Positions 1 to 8,359 of a stretch of 64,000 bases of DNA are shown here, in pieces. Under the pieces are notes generated by a model. It was not told the origin of the DNA and ran no database searches. It saw nothing but the letters and a program-made list of their open reading frames with translations. Within the stretch, counting starts at the first letter, position 1. The number at the start of each line of letters is the position of its first letter. Origin of the DNA: Bacteroides sp. Lineage in GTDB: Bacteria > Bacteroidota > Bacteroidia > Bacteroidales > Muribaculaceae. The stretch is from NCBI GenBank assembly GCA_014802265.1, contig JAAVCP010000029.1, positions 25,909-89,908 on the forward strand, given 5' to 3'. A program made the translations under genes and the position numbers.

Positions 1-268
1 ATTTTTTTGCAAGTTGGAGGAGGGCATCATGATATGATATGCCCTCTTTCTCCATAATAAAGTTTACTGGTGAACCACCTTTGTGGCATGAAAAACAATA
101 ACAATAGTTACGACCTTTATTTACTGAGAAAGAGGGTGTGCGCTCGTTGTGGAAAGGGCAGAGACCAACATAGTTTGCACCACGTCTTGTAAGATGCACA
201 TAGTCACTTACCACTTCAACGATATCGGCGGTATCCTTTATTTTCTGAGCGGTCGCTTTATCAATCAT
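1..268 (-). CDS. dnaG: DNA primase, N-terminal part (cut by window edge)
   Basis: The first 89 residues of DnaG are visible; the rest lies before base 1. The reading starts MIDKATAQKIKDTADIVEVV and holds the CHC2 zinc-binding motif: Cys37 and His40 (CPFHNERTPSF) and Cys58 and Cys61 (CFSCHKGG). This domain recognises the template for RNA primer synthesis at the replication fork. The start ATG is 21 bases after the dapA stop, so the two genes are probably co-transcribed. Family assignment is firm from the zinc motif; the catalytic TOPRIM domain cannot be checked here. Confidence 0.95.
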   Translation of the reverse strand, partial: MIDKATAQKIKDTADIVEVVSDYVHLTRRGANYVGLCPFHNERTPSFSVNKGRNYCYCFSCHKGGSPVNFIMEKEGISYHDALLQLAKK

Positions 269-289
269 CTATCCAAATCGATTTATTAA

Positions 290-1213
290 TCATTTTCTGT
301 TGTGGAGGGTCCTTTCATGGACTGAGGGAGTGTAGAGAGAGTCAAGCAGCTTGTGGATTTTTTCATTAGTGCTCATTCTCGTGGGTACCAATGGGAGTCT
401 CAACTCATTTTCAATTAGCCCCAAGGCATTAAGGGCACACTTCACACCGGCAGGGTTTCCGTCTACAAAAAGAAGATTAAACAGTTCGTTGAATCGCCAG
501 TGTATGGGGAGGGCTTCCTGGAATTTGCCATCAAGACAAAGCCTTACCATTCTTCCGAATTCCATCGGGAATGCGTTACCGATGACAGATATGACACCCA
601 CTGCGCCCAATGTCATAAGAGGGTAAGTAATACTGTCATCTCCGGAAATCACTTCAAAACGGTCAGGTTTGTTTTTAATAATTTCCTCAATCTGAGCAAA
701 ATTTCCTGATGCTTCTTTAATGCCGATGATATTAGGGCATGAATTGGCAAGAGAAAGAGTAGTGGAAGCGGTCATATTTACCCCTGTGCGTCCCGGCACA
801 TTATATAGGATAACAGGGAGGGGAGAGGCATCTGCAATTTCTCTGTAATGATGGTACAGTCCCTCCTGAGAGGGTTTATTATAATAAGGCACAACAGACA
901 GAACGGCTTCAAAACCACTGAAATCCGTACTTTCAAGCTCATTGATCACAGCCTGGGTATTATTACCTCCAACCCCTACTAATAAAGGCACTCTTCCTGC
1001 ATTACGTCTGATTATAACCTCCTTGATTCTCTCTTTTTCTTCAGGAAACAAGGTGGGAGTTTCGCCGGTGGTACCCAGCACTACGATGTAATCAGTTTTA
1101 CCTTCAATTACGTATTCCACCATTCTTTCGAGGGCATCATAATCAACGGATTTGTCTTGTTTGAATGGAGTAACGAGCGCTACGCCCATTCCTCTTAATT
1201 TGAATTCAGCCAT
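290..1213 (-). CDS. dapA: 4-hydroxy-tetrahydrodipicolinate synthase
   Basis: DapA condenses pyruvate with aspartate semialdehyde in the lysine and diaminopimelate pathway. The 307-residue protein has the usual family length. It shows the GTTGE motif (residues 47-51), YYNKPSQEGL (110-119), YNVPGRTG (137-144, with Tyr137 and Arg142) and the Schiff-base lysine in IGIKEASG (Lys166). The open frame extends 24 codons further upstream, but those codons cover a promoter -7 box (1235-1242), so the ATG at 1213 giving MAEFKLRG is chosen. dnaG follows closely downstream. Confidence 0.96.
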   Translation of the reverse strand: MAEFKLRGMGVALVTPFKQDKSVDYDALERMVEYVIEGKTDYIVVLGTTGETPTLFPEEKERIKEVIIRRNAGRVPLLVGVGGNNTQAVINELESTDFSGFEAVLSVVPYYNKPSQEGLYHHYREIADASPLPVILYNVPGRTGVNMTASTTLSLANSCPNIIGIKEASGNFAQIEEIIKNKPDRFEVISGDDSITYPLMTLGAVGVISVIGNAFPMEFGRMVRLCLDGKFQEALPIHWRFNELFNLLFVDGNPAGVKCALNALGLIENELRLPLVPTRMSTNEKIHKLLDSLYTPSVHERTLHNRK

Positions 1214-1234
1214 AATGTGAGTTTTATTTATTTG

Positions 1235-1242
1235 CAAAGTTA
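1235..1242 (-). promoter_or_regulatory. -7 promoter box of dapA
   Basis: Read on the minus strand this is TAACTTTG, an exact match to the Bacteroidetes -7 consensus TAnnTTTG, 22 bases before the chosen dapA start. No good TTTG -33 element is seen at the usual distance. Confidence 0.55.
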
Positions 1243-1322
1243 ATAAAAAAGTGTGAAATTCGTTATAGAATATGTATAATGTCATTTCCTAAATTCTCCA
1301 CAATAAACTTTCAATACACGTC

Positions 1323-2738
1323 ATGACTCAGACATTAAAAGAAAAATTTGAAAAAGGATGGAAAGAACTACTTTCCTTTTTTAATGTGGCAGGCGATCTT
1401 GAGCCACAACAGGATATAGAGACCAGTATACGCTCCGGCGTAAGTTTTAAAGGAAGTCAACTCCTTGTGCTGATATTTGCAATTTTTATTGCATCGCTTG
1501 GCTTAAACACCGACAGCATACCTGTTATTATCGGTGCCATGCTCATCTCTCCCCTCATGGGACCTATTATCGGAATGGGTCTTGCAATCGGTATTCAGGA
1601 TTTTGACCTTCTGAGAAGAAGCCTGAAAAATATTGGTATGGCGGTCATGGGTTCTTTGATTGCCTCAGCGATATATTTCCTGATATCACCTCAGTATGAG
1701 AATTCAAGCCAGTTACTTGCTCGCACTTCCCCGTCTATCTATGATGTGTTTGTAGCTTTGTTTGGCGGGGCAGCAGGCATTTTAAGTATTGCATGCCGGA
1801 ATAAAGGGCAGGTGATGCCAGGCGTAGCGATTGCTACTTCCCTTATGCCACCGCTTTGCACCGCTGGCTATGGGCTTGCCACTCTGCAATCAACATTCTT
1901 CTTTGGTGCCTTATATCTGTTTTTTACCAACATGATCTTCATTCTTTTTGCCTCATGGATAGGGGTAAAGGCAATGAAGTTTAAGAAAGTGATATATCAG
2001 GATACAAAGCGAAGTAAAAGGATCCACACGATAGTCTATTCTGTTGTGTTTATTACTATTGGCTTCAGCTGTTATCTTACTTATCAAATGATCCAGAAGA
2101 ATATATTTATGGCAGACGCCACAGCCTTTGTTGAGAATGAGATGGTGTTTCCTAACACGCAGGTGCTGAATCATAAAGAATACATAAGAAATGGTGAAAG
2201 ACATATTGATGTCACATTGATTGGGGAAGCTTTGCCAAAAGACTCACTTCAACTTGCAATGATGATGAAGCTTGACAGTGTTGGGCTTAGGGGGACATAT
2301 CTTAGCATTAAGCAGGGCTTCTCATTAGATAATAACCTGTCGGGTGGAAATGAGGAGAAGGACTTTGGTCAGTTTTATACAGTGGTACAACAGGAGATGT
2401 CAGTTCGTCAGGCAATGATCGACTCATTGAAAGATGTTGTAAGGAGTCAAGAATGGCATGACAAGGCAAGCATCAATATAGCTCCTGAGGTAAGGGTTCT
2501 CTTCCCGGCAGTCAAAGACATAGCGTTTTCCAGAATGGTAGCAACTTCTGTAACCACAGATAAGACCGATACTGTAAATATGGTGTTTGTCAACGCTCCT
2601 GTAGGTTTGAGCAATTCAGAACGTGGGAAATTGAAGGAGTACATAGGTGTGCGTTTAAAAGAGAAAAATGTTCATCTCGCTGTCAATCCGGCAGATTTTC
2701 CGTGGCCCTCACATAAAGTCAAGTCAACGGCAAGGTAA
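1323..2738 (+). CDS. DUF389 family membrane protein
   Basis: The 471-residue protein carries the DUF389 hallmark GAMLISPLMGPIIGMG near residue 75 within several closely spaced hydrophobic segments (about residues 45-215). A further membrane segment follows a basic KRSKRIH stretch near residue 240, and a soluble, probably periplasmic region follows it. The biochemical function of the family is not established. The last 20 bases overlap the end of the convergent histidine kinase gene, leaving no room for a conventional terminator. Confidence 0.85.
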   Translation: MTQTLKEKFEKGWKELLSFFNVAGDLEPQQDIETSIRSGVSFKGSQLLVLIFAIFIASLGLNTDSIPVIIGAMLISPLMGPIIGMGLAIGIQDFDLLRRSLKNIGMAVMGSLIASAIYFLISPQYENSSQLLARTSPSIYDVFVALFGGAAGILSIACRNKGQVMPGVAIATSLMPPLCTAGYGLATLQSTFFFGALYLFFTNMIFILFASWIGVKAMKFKKVIYQDTKRSKRIHTIVYSVVFITIGFSCYLTYQMIQKNIFMADATAFVENEMVFPNTQVLNHKEYIRNGERHIDVTLIGEALPKDSLQLAMMMKLDSVGLRGTYLSIKQGFSLDNNLSGGNEEKDFGQFYTVVQQEMSVRQAMIDSLKDVVRSQEWHDKASINIAPEVRVLFPAVKDIAFSRMVATSVTTDKTDTVNMVFVNAPVGLSNSERGKLKEYIGVRLKEKNVHLAVNPADFPWPSHKVKSTAR

Positions 2739-3708
2739 TCTGTATCTGTACGCCCTTATCCAGACGATTCCTTACAATCATTTCTCCTCCATGAAGCCTT
2801 ACAATCTGGCGGCACAGGAATAAGCCTATTCCTGTGCCGTCGCTTTTTGTGGTGGTAAAAGGCTGGAAAAGGTCTTTCATTATTTCCGGGGATATGCCGT
2901 GTCCGTTGTCTGTGACTGTGATGATGGATTTTTCTTCGGAAGTGGTTGCAATGACAGTTACATTAGGATACTCAACACCTTGCACAGCTTCAAGAGAATT
3001 TTTAATTATGTTTCTCAGAGCCTGAGTCATCATTCCTTTATCAATAAGCATAAATGAATTTTGGGAAACTGAGAATGAGACGTGCTGTTCAGCATTGGGA
3101 GTTGCGGTCAGTCCTGATAGTCCCGCTTTTACATAATCAATAAATTCCGGCATTGGAATAATTTGCCTTTCGGGTGAGGGGAGATGAGTCAGTTCATAAT
3201 AAGAGTCAAGAAATCTTTTTATTTCCAAGCCTTGGCAGTTGATTACCGAAATTGTATCAGTCAGAATCTCTCCATGATACTTTTCCGGTTTTGCTTGAAT
3301 GTCGGAAGTCAAGGCTATAATGGGAGTAATTGCATTTCTCATCTCGTGGGTCATGATTTTGAGAATGCGGTCATAATATAGTTTCCTTGTTTCCAGTTCT
3401 CGTCGACTTGTCTTATACATAATGGCGATACGATTCATTGCTTCCGACATTTCATATAGTTCAGGGTCATCCTTACCTATGTCATAGCGCATTGTACTGT
3501 CTGACATTTCCAGGCCTACAACAAATGATTGCATACTGTGGATTAGCTTTCTGATAAGTCGCCACAGATAAAACCCGAAGCCAAACACACTTAATACTGT
3601 CAGAATTGCCAAGGGGATGAATCCTTTATAAAATAGGAGAGTTGTCACTGCGGCAGAAGATATTATCCCGAGAATAAGAAAGAGTATATTTGTCTTGAAA
3701 TGTTTCAT
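2719..3708 (-). CDS. sensor histidine kinase
   Basis: A 329-residue membrane histidine kinase with two hydrophobic segments at the N-terminus (about 7-27 and 30-48) and almost no extracellular loop, so it may sense the membrane or cytoplasm. The phosphorylated histidine is His121 in MTHEMRNAITP. The ATPase domain has the N box (ALRNIIKNSLEA), TDNGHGIS and GTGIGLFLCRQIVRLHGG. Its ATG overlaps the stop of the response regulator gene (ATGA), so the pair is translated together and very likely forms one two-component system. The signal is unknown. Confidence 0.9.
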   Translation of the reverse strand: MKHFKTNILFLILGIISSAAVTTLLFYKGFIPLAILTVLSVFGFGFYLWRLIRKLIHSMQSFVVGLEMSDSTMRYDIGKDDPELYEMSEAMNRIAIMYKTSRRELETRKLYYDRILKIMTHEMRNAITPIIALTSDIQAKPEKYHGEILTDTISVINCQGLEIKRFLDSYYELTHLPSPERQIIPMPEFIDYVKAGLSGLTATPNAEQHVSFSVSQNSFMLIDKGMMTQALRNIIKNSLEAVQGVEYPNVTVIATTSEEKSIITVTDNGHGISPEIMKDLFQPFTTTKSDGTGIGLFLCRQIVRLHGGEMIVRNRLDKGVQIQITLPLT

Positions 3709-4289
3709 TTTTTCATCCGGTTAAGTGTGTTATAAAGGGTCTGGCGGTTTATTCCGAGTTTTTCGGCAGCGGCAGATAAATTGCCCCCACACTGTTCGAT
3801 CACGGATTGGATATGGATGATTTTAACTTCTTCAAGAGTCATTTGTCCGCGTTGTTGCTCACGGTTTTCTATTTCACGTGCCATTTCAATTTCCTTGTAT
3901 GTGGTTTTTGAGGTGAGATTTTTCTTTATAGCATTGTGGATTTTAGCTATCAGTTGATCGTTGTCCCAAGGTTTAGTCACAAAATCTTCAGCACCAAGTT
4001 TCATAGCCTCTACAGCCAAGGGTACATCACCGAAGGCTGTGATGACTACCACGGCAGGTGGGTTAGAGGCTTCCTTAATTCGGGAGAGCCAGAATAATCC
4101 TTCTCCGCCATCGAAACGGTGACGGTCAAAATTCATGTCGAGTAGAACTGCATCAATATTTTCCGGCTGTAGTAGTGCCGGAATTAGCTGTGGGTCACCG
4201 ACAGTTGCCACTTCTTCAAAAACATCAGAGAGCAACAATTTCAGAGTGGTTCTTACGGCAGGGTTATCGTCAATTATTAATACTTTCAT
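3705..4289 (-). CDS. response regulator with Fis-type helix-turn-helix (PrrA/RegA-like)
   Basis: The 194-residue regulator has a receiver domain with acidic pocket Asp7/Asp8, phosphorylated Asp51 (VLLDMNF), Thr84 and Lys106 (FVTKPWD). After a short linker a Fis-type DNA-binding domain occupies about residues 155-194 (GGNLSAAAEKLGINRQTLYN). The AAA+ sigma-54 activation domain normally between these parts in NtrC proteins is absent, as in RegA/PrrA/ActR regulators. First gene of a two-gene operon with the kinase. Direct targets are unknown. Confidence 0.9.
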   Translation of the reverse strand: MKVLIIDDNPAVRTTLKLLLSDVFEEVATVGDPQLIPALLQPENIDAVLLDMNFDRHRFDGGEGLFWLSRIKEASNPPAVVVITAFGDVPLAVEAMKLGAEDFVTKPWDNDQLIAKIHNAIKKNLTSKTTYKEIEMAREIENREQQRGQMTLEEVKIIHIQSVIEQCGGNLSAAAEKLGINRQTLYNTLNRMKK

Positions 4290-4312
4290 ACAGTGTTGGT
4301 AAGGTTATGGTA

Positions 4313-4320
4313 CAAAGTTA
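4313..4320 (-). promoter_or_regulatory. -7 box of the two-component operon
   Basis: On the minus strand this reads TAACTTTG (TAnnTTTG consensus), 24 bases before the response regulator start. No clear -33 partner. Confidence 0.45.
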
Positions 4321-4340
4321 ACTAAAAAATCAAGTTATGA

Positions 4341-4372
4341 GTTGACTATAATTAAAAAAATATATATTTTTG
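4341..4372 (+). promoter_or_regulatory. promoter of the Rpn-like gene
   Basis: GTTG at 4341-4344 and TATTTTTG at 4365-4372 are 20 bases apart, a near match to TTTG-N20-TAnnTTTG. The ATG follows 18 bases later, giving a short leader. Confidence 0.5.
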
Positions 4373-4390
4373 TAATTAAAATTAAAAGAT

Positions 4391-5269
4391 ATGAGCGAAC
4401 AGAAATCAATATATATAAATCCACTGACCGACTTCGGCTTTAAATTCCTATTTGGGCAGGAGGAAAACAAGGAGTTTCTCCTTTCGTTTCTAAATGCCTT
4501 GATGATAGGTGAGCCAACCATCACTGATGTTGAATTCGTGGATAAAGAAAAGGTAAACGAAAATAAAGATGGGCGGGCTTTAATCTATGATCTTCACTGC
4601 ACAATGGCAGACGGGAGTAGAATTATAGTTGAGATGCAAAACCGTTACCAGACTTATTTTGAAGACCGAGCTTTATATTATCTTGCAGGCGACCTGTATC
4701 TTCAGAGCAAGCAAGGTAATCTTTGGAAATATCAGTTGGTTCCTGTGTATGGTGTTTTTATGATGAACTTTGAATGGAAAGGTGATCTTGACCAACAATT
4801 GAGGGAAGATGTGGGACTGTTGAATATGCGGACACATAAGCTGTTTTCCAATAAACTTAGGATGACGTTCCTGAAAATACCAATGATGACAAAGGATGCC
4901 CAAAGTTGTGAGAATATGCTTGAGAAATGGACGTATTTAATGAAAAACTTAGAGTCTTTGGAGTCGATGCCTAAGTTGTTTATGCGCGATCCGGTTTTTC
5001 AAAGACTTGATGAGGTGGCAAAGGTATCTGCCCTGAACCCTAAAGATAAGAAAGATTATGAGGAGTCGTTAAAGATTTATCATGATAACTATGCTATAGC
5101 AGAGACTGAACGTGCTGAGGGATTAGCTGAAGGTAGGGAAAGAGGACGAGCTGAGGAGAAGCGAGCTATTGCCAGAGGTCTTCTAAAGCTTGGTATGACT
5201 GATGAGGCAATTTCACAAGTTACTAAACTTCCTGTAAGTCAAGTTGCTGCACTGCGAGCATCTTTATAA
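4391..5269 (+). CDS. Rpn/PDDEXK_2-family nuclease (putative transposase-related)
   Basis: The 292-residue protein begins with the family signature NPLTDFGFKFLFG (residues 10-22). It has candidate PD-(D/E)XK catalytic residues Asp67 and Glu81-x-Gln83 (VEMQNRY). The C-terminus carries an AEGLAEGRERGRAEEKR helix and a short LGMTDEAISQVTKLPVSQVAAL segment often seen in this family. Rpn proteins are DNA endonucleases linked to RecA-independent recombination; many copies are mobile or phase variable. This copy has no visible lesion or flanking inverted repeats. Confidence 0.85.
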   Translation: MSEQKSIYINPLTDFGFKFLFGQEENKEFLLSFLNALMIGEPTITDVEFVDKEKVNENKDGRALIYDLHCTMADGSRIIVEMQNRYQTYFEDRALYYLAGDLYLQSKQGNLWKYQLVPVYGVFMMNFEWKGDLDQQLREDVGLLNMRTHKLFSNKLRMTFLKIPMMTKDAQSCENMLEKWTYLMKNLESLESMPKLFMRDPVFQRLDEVAKVSALNPKDKKDYEESLKIYHDNYAIAETERAEGLAEGRERGRAEEKRAIARGLLKLGMTDEAISQVTKLPVSQVAALRASL

Positions 5270-5295
5270 ACAAATGTTGATAAATTTTATAAGCT

Positions 5296-5340
5296 AAGGA
5301 GACCGCTTAAGATATATCCTTTTAAGCAGTCTCCTTTTAT
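5296..5340. terminator. hairpin terminator, probably bidirectional
   Basis: Arms 5298-5310 (GGAGACCGCTTAA) and 5322-5334 pair over 13 bases with one mismatch, followed on the plus strand by TTTTAT. It lies between the convergent Rpn-like gene and the Por-tail gene. Confidence 0.75.
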
Positions 5341-5378
5341 TTAAAGTATTTTAGAAGTCATGCACGTCATAAGTATGA

Positions 5379-6203
5379 TTACTCTCTGACAATTTTACCT
5401 GTGCTGATAATGTTGCCATCAGCATCCACAGCAACTACAGGATTTACACCAGCAGATAGACGATATGCCGGGATTTTGATTTCTGTTTCACCTTGTTTGC
5501 AATCTTTCTTAATAAGGAGGCTACCATTAGTACTGAATACGCTTATGGTCATATCGGCAGTAGCAGGAGTAGGAAGAGTGAGAGTCAATTCTTCATCTTC
5601 TTTCACAGGATTGGGATATGCAGTAAGCTTAGCTGTATCGTTTTTCATCATTGCAACAGAGTTGCCACCTTTGTTGATAGTATATAGGGCGGATATATTT
5701 TGTTCGTTTACTCCATTTTCATATTGAGCGTAAAGGAAAATGTCGTCACCTAACTGGTAAAGTTTATTAGCTTGTGCTGGAATTTCTCCAAGCCATTCTC
5801 CTTTTTCATTATATATTACGAAAGGTTCATCCCAATCATATCGAAAGATTACTTCATATAAATCATCATCATTAAAAAGATGTTGAGTCACAAGAATTTC
5901 CTCAATATAGTCATCATTTTCTCCCACACAAGATAGTCTCCCATAGTAGGGATAGTCTTTAGGAGCTTCCACAGAGAATGTATAGATCGGTTCAACATCC
6001 GCTGAGAGTAGAATAAATGTATAGATGGGTTTTTCATCCTCTTCAGGTCTAATCATGGTTGCCAAAGGGGCAGCCGGTGCCATAAATGTTCTAAAAAGAT
6101 AGTCACCTTCATCGTAGGCATGGCGAGTGAAAGTGACTTGGTCTGCGGCAGATACAGACAAAACACTGGATACGGCAAATGCCAATAGAAATAAATTTTT
6201 CAT
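5379..6203 (-). CDS. secreted protein with Por-like (T9SS) C-terminal tail
   Basis: The 274-residue protein starts with a signal peptide (MKNLFLLAFAVSSVLSVSAA) and ends with an about 80-residue segment beginning TAYPNPVKEDEELTL and finishing GNIISTGKIVRE. This resembles type A sorting domains used by the type IX secretion system, whose hallmark is a YPNP motif after a body domain. The body (about residues 21-190) is acidic and tyrosine-rich and was not recognised. Whether the tail works as a T9SS signal or is a leftover fold cannot be told from sequence. Confidence 0.65.
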   Translation of the reverse strand: MKNLFLLAFAVSSVLSVSAADQVTFTRHAYDEGDYLFRTFMAPAAPLATMIRPEEDEKPIYTFILLSADVEPIYTFSVEAPKDYPYYGRLSCVGENDDYIEEILVTQHLFNDDDLYEVIFRYDWDEPFVIYNEKGEWLGEIPAQANKLYQLGDDIFLYAQYENGVNEQNISALYTINKGGNSVAMMKNDTAKLTAYPNPVKEDEELTLTLPTPATADMTISVFSTNGSLLIKKDCKQGETEIKIPAYRLSAGVNPVVAVDADGNIISTGKIVRE

Positions 6204-6305
6204 AAAAATGAATTTTGCTGTTAAAATGAATTTTAAAGATATTCCGGTGGGATATATAAAATTAATAATCTAAGTAAATACTAAATCCACACCATAGAGT
6301 AGTAA

Positions 6306-6665
6306 GTGGCAAGAACGTATGAAAAGGGCGTGTACCATTCTTGATAGCCTGCTTCTTATCTGGTTACCGCCAAGTGACCTTTACTCAGTACAAGCATAGA
6401 ACAGTTCACGCCTTATCAGCGTGAACTTCCAGTCTGCTTGTCCTTCTGAGTTGAATATTGGCGGTATTCGATAAGAAAGAACAAGAGCCAAAAGCTCAAT
6501 ATATTTAACAAGAAGAACCAACATCATGGTGATGATGGGATTCTGTCATATTGACAAATATAAGAATGGAAACGCATATTTCAGATTCTGCATGCTGTCC
6601 GATACCGGGCAGGTTCATTTATTGTCTGAGGGAGCAGTCTTAGGCTGATAGTTTCCCTATGCGCT
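6306..6665 (-). ncRNA. candidate large structured RNA (family not recognised)
   Basis: This gene-free stretch holds an unusually dense set of nested complementary segments. An outer helix pairs 6312-6342 with 6562-6589 (AGAA/TTCT, TGAAA/TTTCA, GCGT/ACGC, CCATTCTT/AAGAATGG). Inside is a 125-base rod: 6353-6360 with 6470-6477, 6365-6373 with 6458-6466, 6383-6388 with 6446-6451, 6390-6396 with 6435-6441, and 6403-6411 with 6419-6427. Small hairpins follow at 6485-6497, 6522-6537 and 6544-6556, giving a multibranch shape. I see no hallmarks of tmRNA, RNase P or SRP RNA. Strand is uncertain: the excellent promoter at 6800-6831 favours minus, while G-U pairs in hairpins 6595-6612 and 6635-6647 fit plus. 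It could be a free RNA or a long leader of the gene ending at 5379. Confidence 0.5.
6629..6665 (+). terminator. weak hairpin at the edge of the structured region
   Basis: AGGGA (6629-6633) pairs with TCCCT (6654-6658), enclosing CAGTC/GGCTG (6635-6639 with 6643-6647, one G-U on the plus strand), followed by a T-rich stretch. It could end a plus-strand transcript; it only matters if the RNA at 6306-6665 is made from the plus strand. Confidence 0.25.
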
Positions 6666-6799
6666 TCGTTTTATTTCTGTTTATTACCTCCTTTTTTAAT
6701 TGTTAACATTTTATTCAGCAGTAACTCAATAAATGTTGCTGCAAATAGTTCCCAAATTCTATTGATCATCAATTATCGCTTTGAAAAACTATTTATCGG

Positions 6800-6831
6800 C
6801 AAAAGTAGTTAAAAAATATGATATATGCAAA
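6800..6831 (-). promoter_or_regulatory. consensus Bacteroidetes promoter reading into the structured region
   Basis: On the minus strand, TTTG (6828-6831), exactly 20 bases, then TACTTTTG (6800-6807). All fixed positions of TTTG-N20-TAnnTTTG match. Transcription would start near 6794 and run left through 6660-6306. It begins about 25 bases downstream of the stop of the TlpA-like gene, so it serves a new transcript. Confidence 0.7.
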
Positions 6832-6856
6832 GTTTTATGGGAATGTACAAAATTAA

Positions 6857-8206
6857 TTATTTTTTTAATAGTTCGTTAATAAAGTCGGGGAGAGCAGGTG
6901 ATTGGTATTTGGGCACATTAGAATCAATCACACCTTCTTGGTTAATTAAATAGTAAGAGGGAAATCCTCTTATATTTAGTTTCCCTATCATTTGGTTGGA
7001 AGCATCTTCATCGCTTATAAAAATATGAACAGCATTTTTAATAGTAGGAATCAATTCTTTCCATTGTTCAAGATTAGAACGTAGCCAAACAATGGCAAAT
7101 ACAATGTCAGTATTGCTGAAATACTCACGGATCCCTTCAGAGTCAGTAAGTGCCTCTCTGCACGGACCACACCATGTAGCAGATATATCAAGGTATATAG
7201 GTTGCCCTTTAAACCGGTCAATCAGCCATGACACAGGCTCTGCATCGGCAATATTGTAAACAGAATCGTTTTCGTAAACGACAATCTCAGATGGATTTAT
7301 CTTACCAAGTTCTATTATTGAATTCTTTTCTTCGAAAACCCGGTCATAGTAAGTGGTATTAGCAAAATTGGAGCGTTCCGGTGTATTCTTTGTAAACTCT
7401 GCCCATTTAATATACATAATGTCACGTATCAGACCTTTGGGCATTTGTTCCACATATTCCGGCACATTAAATATAAGAGCACTGAGATGATAAGGGAATA
7501 TCATCAATTTAGTATACTCTTCATTCCTGATATTGAACAACGAGTCGGTAAAAAATGCAAGCATATCATCTTTTCCCTTACCTTGATAGGTACAGGCTAA
7601 ATTAGCAATCGAAAATAGATTATCTATGTATAGCATCTCTGCAACTTCCAATGATACATTATTTTCCTTAACGCACGTATCAATGATTGCCTGAATACGC
7701 TCTACCTCCGATTTGAAAGCCGGCAGATATTCAGCTATGGGAACTGTGTCAGGAGGTAAAGTAATTTCCCACCAATTATGAGCCAGTTTATTCCGAATAT
7801 GAGAATATTCTTCATTAAGAATTGCATGATTACCGGAAATGGTATAACTTATCGGAGATTGCGAGGCATCAATCTCTATGTGGATTGAATCATTAGGCTC
7901 GGCGTATGCGTTTATGAAGTTCCCGGAATAGTTCACAGTAAACGTATGACCGTAGTTAATCGGCACATTAAGTGAGAAATAACCTAAAGAATCAACTTCC
8001 ACTACTTGCCTACTACTACATTGTGCAATATCACATTCGTTTACGATCATGGTCTTAGAACCATGATCAGGGATATTACTTACTTTCCCTGTCAGAATAA
8101 AAGAAGGAAACACATCATTCTGTGGCGATAGTGCCATGACTTCAGATGTCAGAGCAAATATTACCAAGGCATGCAGAATAATAGATATGGGGTTAAAACA
8201 ATTCAT
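6857..8206 (-). CDS. TlpA-like thiol:disulfide protein
   Basis: The 449-residue exported protein has a hydrophobic signal sequence at residues 1-25, a beta-rich DUF4369-like N-terminal part, a long helical middle and a C-terminal thioredoxin fold with the redox motif TWCGPC followed by REALTDSEGI. Such Bacteroidetes proteins act in the periplasm in disulfide exchange or redox maintenance. The frame opens with GTG at 8212, but the ATG at 8206 gives a cleaner signal peptide. A -7 box lies at 8233-8240. The gene is monocistronic and divergent from the ABC exporter operon. Confidence 0.85.
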   Translation of the reverse strand: MNCFNPISIILHALVIFALTSEVMALSPQNDVFPSFILTGKVSNIPDHGSKTMIVNECDIAQCSSRQVVEVDSLGYFSLNVPINYGHTFTVNYSGNFINAYAEPNDSIHIEIDASQSPISYTISGNHAILNEEYSHIRNKLAHNWWEITLPPDTVPIAEYLPAFKSEVERIQAIIDTCVKENNVSLEVAEMLYIDNLFSIANLACTYQGKGKDDMLAFFTDSLFNIRNEEYTKLMIFPYHLSALIFNVPEYVEQMPKGLIRDIMYIKWAEFTKNTPERSNFANTTYYDRVFEEKNSIIELGKINPSEIVVYENDSVYNIADAEPVSWLIDRFKGQPIYLDISATWCGPCREALTDSEGIREYFSNTDIVFAIVWLRSNLEQWKELIPTIKNAVHIFISDEDASNQMIGKLNIRGFPSYYLINQEGVIDSNVPKYQSPALPDFINELLKK

Positions 8207-8232
8207 AATCACTGGATGTAATGGAATTTGTG

Positions 8233-8240
8233 CAAATATA
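8233..8240 (-). promoter_or_regulatory. -7 box of the TlpA-like gene
   Basis: Minus-strand TATATTTG, exact TAnnTTTG match, 26 bases before the chosen ATG. A weak TTTA is seen in the -33 area. Confidence 0.5.
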
Positions 8241-8359
8241 GATAAAAATATTGAGATTTAAAGTTGATAGTGTCTAATTTTTAGACAAAACGGAGGTGAA
8301 AAATTGGGATTTTGCCACTATTACTTAGGAGAGGAAGAAAGAAGAGGTAATTTTGTGGT

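Noticed and set aside
1214..1285. longer dapA start at 1285
   Set aside because: The added 24 codons cross a promoter box and lack similarity to DapA starts.
6306..6665. tmRNA or RNase P RNA
   Set aside because: No tRNA-like T loop or tag frame, and no GGAAAGUCCGGGC-type core; the region does not match either conserved core.
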